Shown here piece after piece: positions 30,633 to 32,778 of a stretch of DNA of 32,778 nucleotides (the stretch's first letter is position 1; every line of letters starts with the position of its first letter). The DNA lies in assembly GCA_009377605.1 (NCBI GenBank), contig WHTT01000056.1, forward strand, positions 9,159 through 41,936, read 5' to 3'. This DNA comes from Luteitalea sp. GTDB lineage: Bacteria > Acidobacteriota > Vicinamibacteria > Vicinamibacterales > Vicinamibacteraceae. The notes below the pieces were generated by a model. It saw only the letters and a list, made by a program, of their open reading frames with translations. It was not told the origin of the DNA and made no database searches. A program made the position numbers and the translations under genes.

Positions 30633-31429
30633 GTCAGGCCGCCGATTTCTGCTTTGGTCAGGCTCAGGCGCTCGATCGTCAGCGCGCGTCCGGTCGCAGG
30701 CTCGGTGGTGACGATCACCGCGTGCAGCCGCGGATCGCCCGTGGCAGCGTCGAACCGTGCGGGCATCGCGTTGAGAAAACGGCCGAGCGCAGCCGACTTC
30801 TCGACACCAATGATCGAGTCGTGCGGCCCGGTCATCCCGACATCCGTGATGTACGCGGTTCCGCCGGGCAGGACGCGAGCGTCGGCGGTCTGCACATGCG
30901 TGTGTGTGCCGAGCACGGCCGTGCAGCGTCCATCCAGGTGCCAACCCATTGCAATCTTCTCGGATGTCGCTTCTGCATGGAAGTCGACGACGATGACCGA
31001 CGTCTCCGCTCGGAGGCGCTCGATCTCTGCGAGCGCTGCCTGAAAGGGGTCGTCGATGCTCAGCATGAACACGCGACCCATCAAGTTGAGCACGCCAACC
31101 GGGTCGCCACTCGGGGTGTGGACCACGCACGAGCCGAACCCCGGCACGCCGCGTGGATAGTTGGCGGGCCGAATCAATCGTTGCTCGATGCCGATGTACT
31201 GAATTGCCTCGCGCTTGTCCCAGACGTGGTTGCCGGATGTCATCACCGCCACGCCCGCCGCCAGAATCTCGGCGCCGGTCTCCGGCGTGATCCCGGAACC
31301 GCCCGCGGCGTTCTCGACGTTCGCGATAACCAGGTCGATCTCATGCTGCTGAACCAGTCGGGGGACCGCAGGCTTGAGGAGTTGGCGCCCCGGCTTGCCG
31401 AAAATGTCACCAATGAACAACAACCGCAT
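30629..31429 (-). CDS. YmdB-family metallophosphoesterase
   Basis: The product is 266 aa. The ATG at 31429 is chosen because it starts MRLLFIGDIFGKPGRQLLK, the family start, with AAGGGAA in front. Metal-ligand motifs are D8 (FIGDIFGKPGR), ANVENAAGGSG, TSGNHVWDK, VDFHAEATSEK and LGTHTHVQTAD. YmdB of Bacillus is a 2',3'-cyclic phosphodiesterase affecting biofilm and sporulation; here the role is unknown. It leads the xseA-xseB-ispA-tlyA-nadK unit, coupled by a GTGA overlap. Confidence 0.92.
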   Translation of the reverse strand: MRLLFIGDIFGKPGRQLLKPAVPRLVQQHEIDLVIANVENAAGGSGITPETGAEILAAGVAVMTSGNHVWDKREAIQYIGIEQRLIRPANYPRGVPGFGSCVVHTPSGDPVGVLNLMGRVFMLSIDDPFQAALAEIERLRAETSVIVVDFHAEATSEKIAMGWHLDGRCTAVLGTHTHVQTADARVLPGGTAYITDVGMTGPHDSIIGVEKSAALGRFLNAMPARFDAATGDPRLHAVIVTTEPATGRALTIERLSLTKAEIGGLT

Positions 31430-31479
31430 CCAGTTCCCTTGCCCTCCCTCGTCGCCCCTCGCCCTGTGCCCCTTGCCGC

Positions 31480-31926
31480 TTACCCCTTTTCTACGGGAAT
31501 GACGAACTCTTGGCCGCGTCGCTCCTCGAGCTTGGGAACCACGATTCGGACCTCGCCGGCCACGAGCGTGGCACGGCTCCGCCGGATGTCGATCGCCGTC
31601 GAGATACGCACCGCACGTGCGAAGCGCCCGTAGGCACGCTCGACCAGATGAAAGGTCGTGGCCGTCGGTTGCCCACCCGCTGGAGGGCGCTTGCAGCCAC
31701 AAACCACCAGCGTACCGGCCTTGAACAGGACGCGCACGTCTTCGACCGCGACGCCCGCCAAGTCGAGGTAGATCTCGATCGTGTCGTGGCGTTCGATGAC
31801 ATCCAGGGGAGGGGAGTAGACCCCAGCCGACGACCGCCAGGCGGCGGTGTGGGGCCGTTCCAGTTCGTCGAAGAGCCGCCGAACCTCCTCTGCGAGCTCA
31901 GTGACTTCAGGAAAGGGCAGCATCAC
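31480..31926 (-). CDS. Hsp20/alpha-crystallin family small heat-shock protein (1)
   Basis: The product is 148 aa, starting MMLPFPEVTELAEEVRRLFD (first or second ATG). The alpha-crystallin domain spans about residues 36-135: VYSPPLDVIERHDTIEIYLD, GTLVVCGCKRPP, and HLVERAYGRFARAVRI ending RIVVPKLEERRGQE. Such proteins hold unfolded clients in an ATP-independent way. The cysteine pair CGC in the core is unusual. It is divergent from a second Hsp20 gene, and is the first gene upstream (50-bp gap) of the ymdB-like operon. Confidence 0.88.
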   Translation of the reverse strand: MMLPFPEVTELAEEVRRLFDELERPHTAAWRSSAGVYSPPLDVIERHDTIEIYLDLAGVAVEDVRVLFKAGTLVVCGCKRPPAGGQPTATTFHLVERAYGRFARAVRISTAIDIRRSRATLVAGEVRIVVPKLEERRGQEFVIPVEKG

Positions 31927-31941
31927 GCCTAATCATACAGA

Positions 31942-31975
31942 GGGTTCGAGGTTCAGGGTTCGCGGTTCGAGGTTT
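31942..31975. repeat. degenerate 7-bp AGGTTCG tandem repeat
   Basis: Nearly five units (GGGTTCG, AGGTTCA, GGGTTCG, CGGTTCG, AGGTT) lie in the gap between the Hsp20 genes. The unit is the reverse complement of CGAACCT, present five times inside pheS at 17733-17767. Confidence 0.8.
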
Positions 31976-32045
31976 TAAAGGGCGAGGTTCGCGTGCGAGC
32001 GAACTGGTCCGACATATATGAGTGTAATCGACGCATATTGTATGC

Positions 32046-32073
32046 TTTACGTGGACTAATATTGTGCTATCAT
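32046..32073 (+). promoter_or_regulatory. candidate promoter of the second Hsp20 gene
   Basis: TTTACG (32046-32051, 4/6) and TATCAT (32068-32073, 5/6) are 16 bp apart, in an AT-rich island unusual for the window. GCATA-ttg-TATGC (32033-32045) just upstream is a small palindrome. The start would be near 32080, giving a 5' UTR of about 93 nt. Confidence 0.5.
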
Positions 32074-32172
32074 CTGAACTTGGAAAACGACCCGGCGCTC
32101 GCGCGGGCTTCGAGGCGCGAGAGATGCGGGTGCCCGGGACGCAGGTCCGTTCCGTGTAAAAGGAGGTCATAA

Positions 32173-32622
32173 ATGGCTATTGTGCGTTTCGATCCATTTC
32201 GCGAATTTGCAACGGTGCACGAACGGCTCAATCGCGTGTTCGACGACATCTCCGGACGGCGATCGGACGACGATGTGATGAGCCGTGGTGATTGGCTCCC
32301 GGCTGTGGACGTCTACGAGAACGATGATCAGAACGTCGTACTGAAGGCGGAGCTGCCCGGTGTAGCCAAGGAAGACATCACCTTGAGCATCGAGAACAAC
32401 ACGTTGACCCTGAAGGGGGAGCGGAAGCGCTCGCACGAGGTGAAGAACGGTCAGTACCATCGAATCGAGCGCGCGCACGGTGGATTCAGCCGTTCGTTCT
32501 CGCTGCCGTCGACGGTGAACTCCGAGAAGGTGGCCGCCGACTTCAGGGATGGCGTGTTGACCATCACCCTGCCGCGCAAGGATGAAGCCAAGCCTCGGCA
32601 GATCGATGTGAAAGTTTCCTGA
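32173..32622 (+). CDS. Hsp20/alpha-crystallin family small heat-shock protein (2)
   Basis: The product is 149 aa, MAIVRFDPFREFATVHERLN, with a perfect AAGGAGG 7-13 bp upstream. The alpha-crystallin domain (WLPAVDVYENDDQNVVLKAE, ELPGVAKEDITLSIENNTLT, LKGERKR, FRDGVLTITLPRKDEAKP) is a closer match to bacterial Hsp20 than its neighbour and has the usual IxI-like end (RQIDVKVS). It is an ATP-independent holdase. The leader contains a CTCGCGC/GCGCGAG hairpin (32098-32121), but no base pairing with the ribosome site was found. Confidence 0.94.
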   Translation: MAIVRFDPFREFATVHERLNRVFDDISGRRSDDDVMSRGDWLPAVDVYENDDQNVVLKAELPGVAKEDITLSIENNTLTLKGERKRSHEVKNGQYHRIERAHGGFSRSFSLPSTVNSEKVAADFRDGVLTITLPRKDEAKPRQIDVKVS

Positions 32623-32633
32623 GAAGGTAGGGC

Positions 32634-32778
32634 CGGGTGACGGGGTGACAGGGGTGACGGGGTGACGGGGTGACGGGGTGACAGGGTGACGGGGTGACAG
32701 GGTGACGGGGTGACGGGGTGACAGGGTGACAGGGTGACAGGGTGACAGGGTGACAGGGTGACAGGGTGACAGGGTGAC
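32634..32778. repeat. GTGACAGG/GTGACGGG minisatellite at window edge
   Basis: The 8-bp unit (TGACAGGG or TGACGGGG) repeats in near-perfect tandem at least 16 times from just after the Hsp20 stop to the edge, and presumably beyond. It does not contain spacers. Confidence 0.92.

Noticed and set aside
30633-31130. N-terminal extension of XseA
   Set aside because: It lies over the ymdB-like gene in another frame; the GTGA overlap gives the usual XseA start.
32081-32172. RNA thermometer in the Hsp20 leader
   Set aside because: A hairpin at 32098-32121 exists, but nothing convincingly pairs with the AAGGAGG ribosome site.
32634-32778. Possible CRISPR array
   Set aside because: The 8-bp unit repeats without spacers, so it is a minisatellite.

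Overview
The window is GC-rich, gene-dense bacterial chromosome, almost entirely conserved single-copy genes. Gene content and style suggest an acidobacterium, possibly of the Vicinamibacteria type: a PQQ-type quinoprotein, outer-membrane proteins (so a diderm), translation and cell-division genes in a long run, and many short GC-rich palindromic repeats. No 16S or 23S gene is present, so the taxonomy is an inference.

Layout. 1-601 is the start of a PQQ-dependent dehydrogenase (minus strand, runs off the left edge). 776-3045 holds a GNAT acetyltransferase and a hipBA toxin-antitoxin pair behind three identical 14-bp palindromes spaced exactly 50 bp apart. 3052-3389 is debris: short integrase-like and GIY-YIG-like fragments and a palindromic repeat that ends flush with the 3' end of the tmRNA gene ssrA (3386-3738, minus). 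3855-8155 has a soluble lytic transglycosylase, a class I aminotransferase and an outer-membrane beta-barrel. 8614-12286 encodes a two-subunit ABC exporter with one degenerate ATP site.

12283-22404 is a long minus-strand run. In transcription order it reads HU, tRNA-Val(GAC), thrS, infC, rpmI, rplT, pheS, pheT, a ZapB-like coiled coil, zapA, 6S RNA, thiL and a 3D-domain protein. This is the classical thrS-infC-rpmI-rplT-pheST translation cluster followed by the zapA-ssrS cell-division and 6S RNA module. 22623-26159 has a HAD hydrolase, an S41 peptidase, ruvX and mltG. 26160-31429 is an operon ymdB-like, xseA, xseB, ispA, tlyA, nadK (minus strand, listed in transcription order). The right end holds two divergent small heat-shock proteins and a GTGACAGG minisatellite.

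No new multi-gene system stands out. The most unusual signal is repeat DNA that has entered coding sequence in frame. A palindromic element sits inside a HAD hydrolase (22824-22912), a related one inside an ABC transporter NBD (9926-9956), and a 7-bp tandem repeat inside the essential pheS (17733-17767). Similar elements occupy the rpmI-rplT and zapB-zapA gaps and the flanks of ssrA and tRNA-Val. Other points of interest are the hipBA operator array, a tmRNA tag resuming on a Glu codon, a clear 6S RNA, a PheT lacking the tRNA-binding B2 domain, and an S41 peptidase with Arg where the catalytic Lys is expected.
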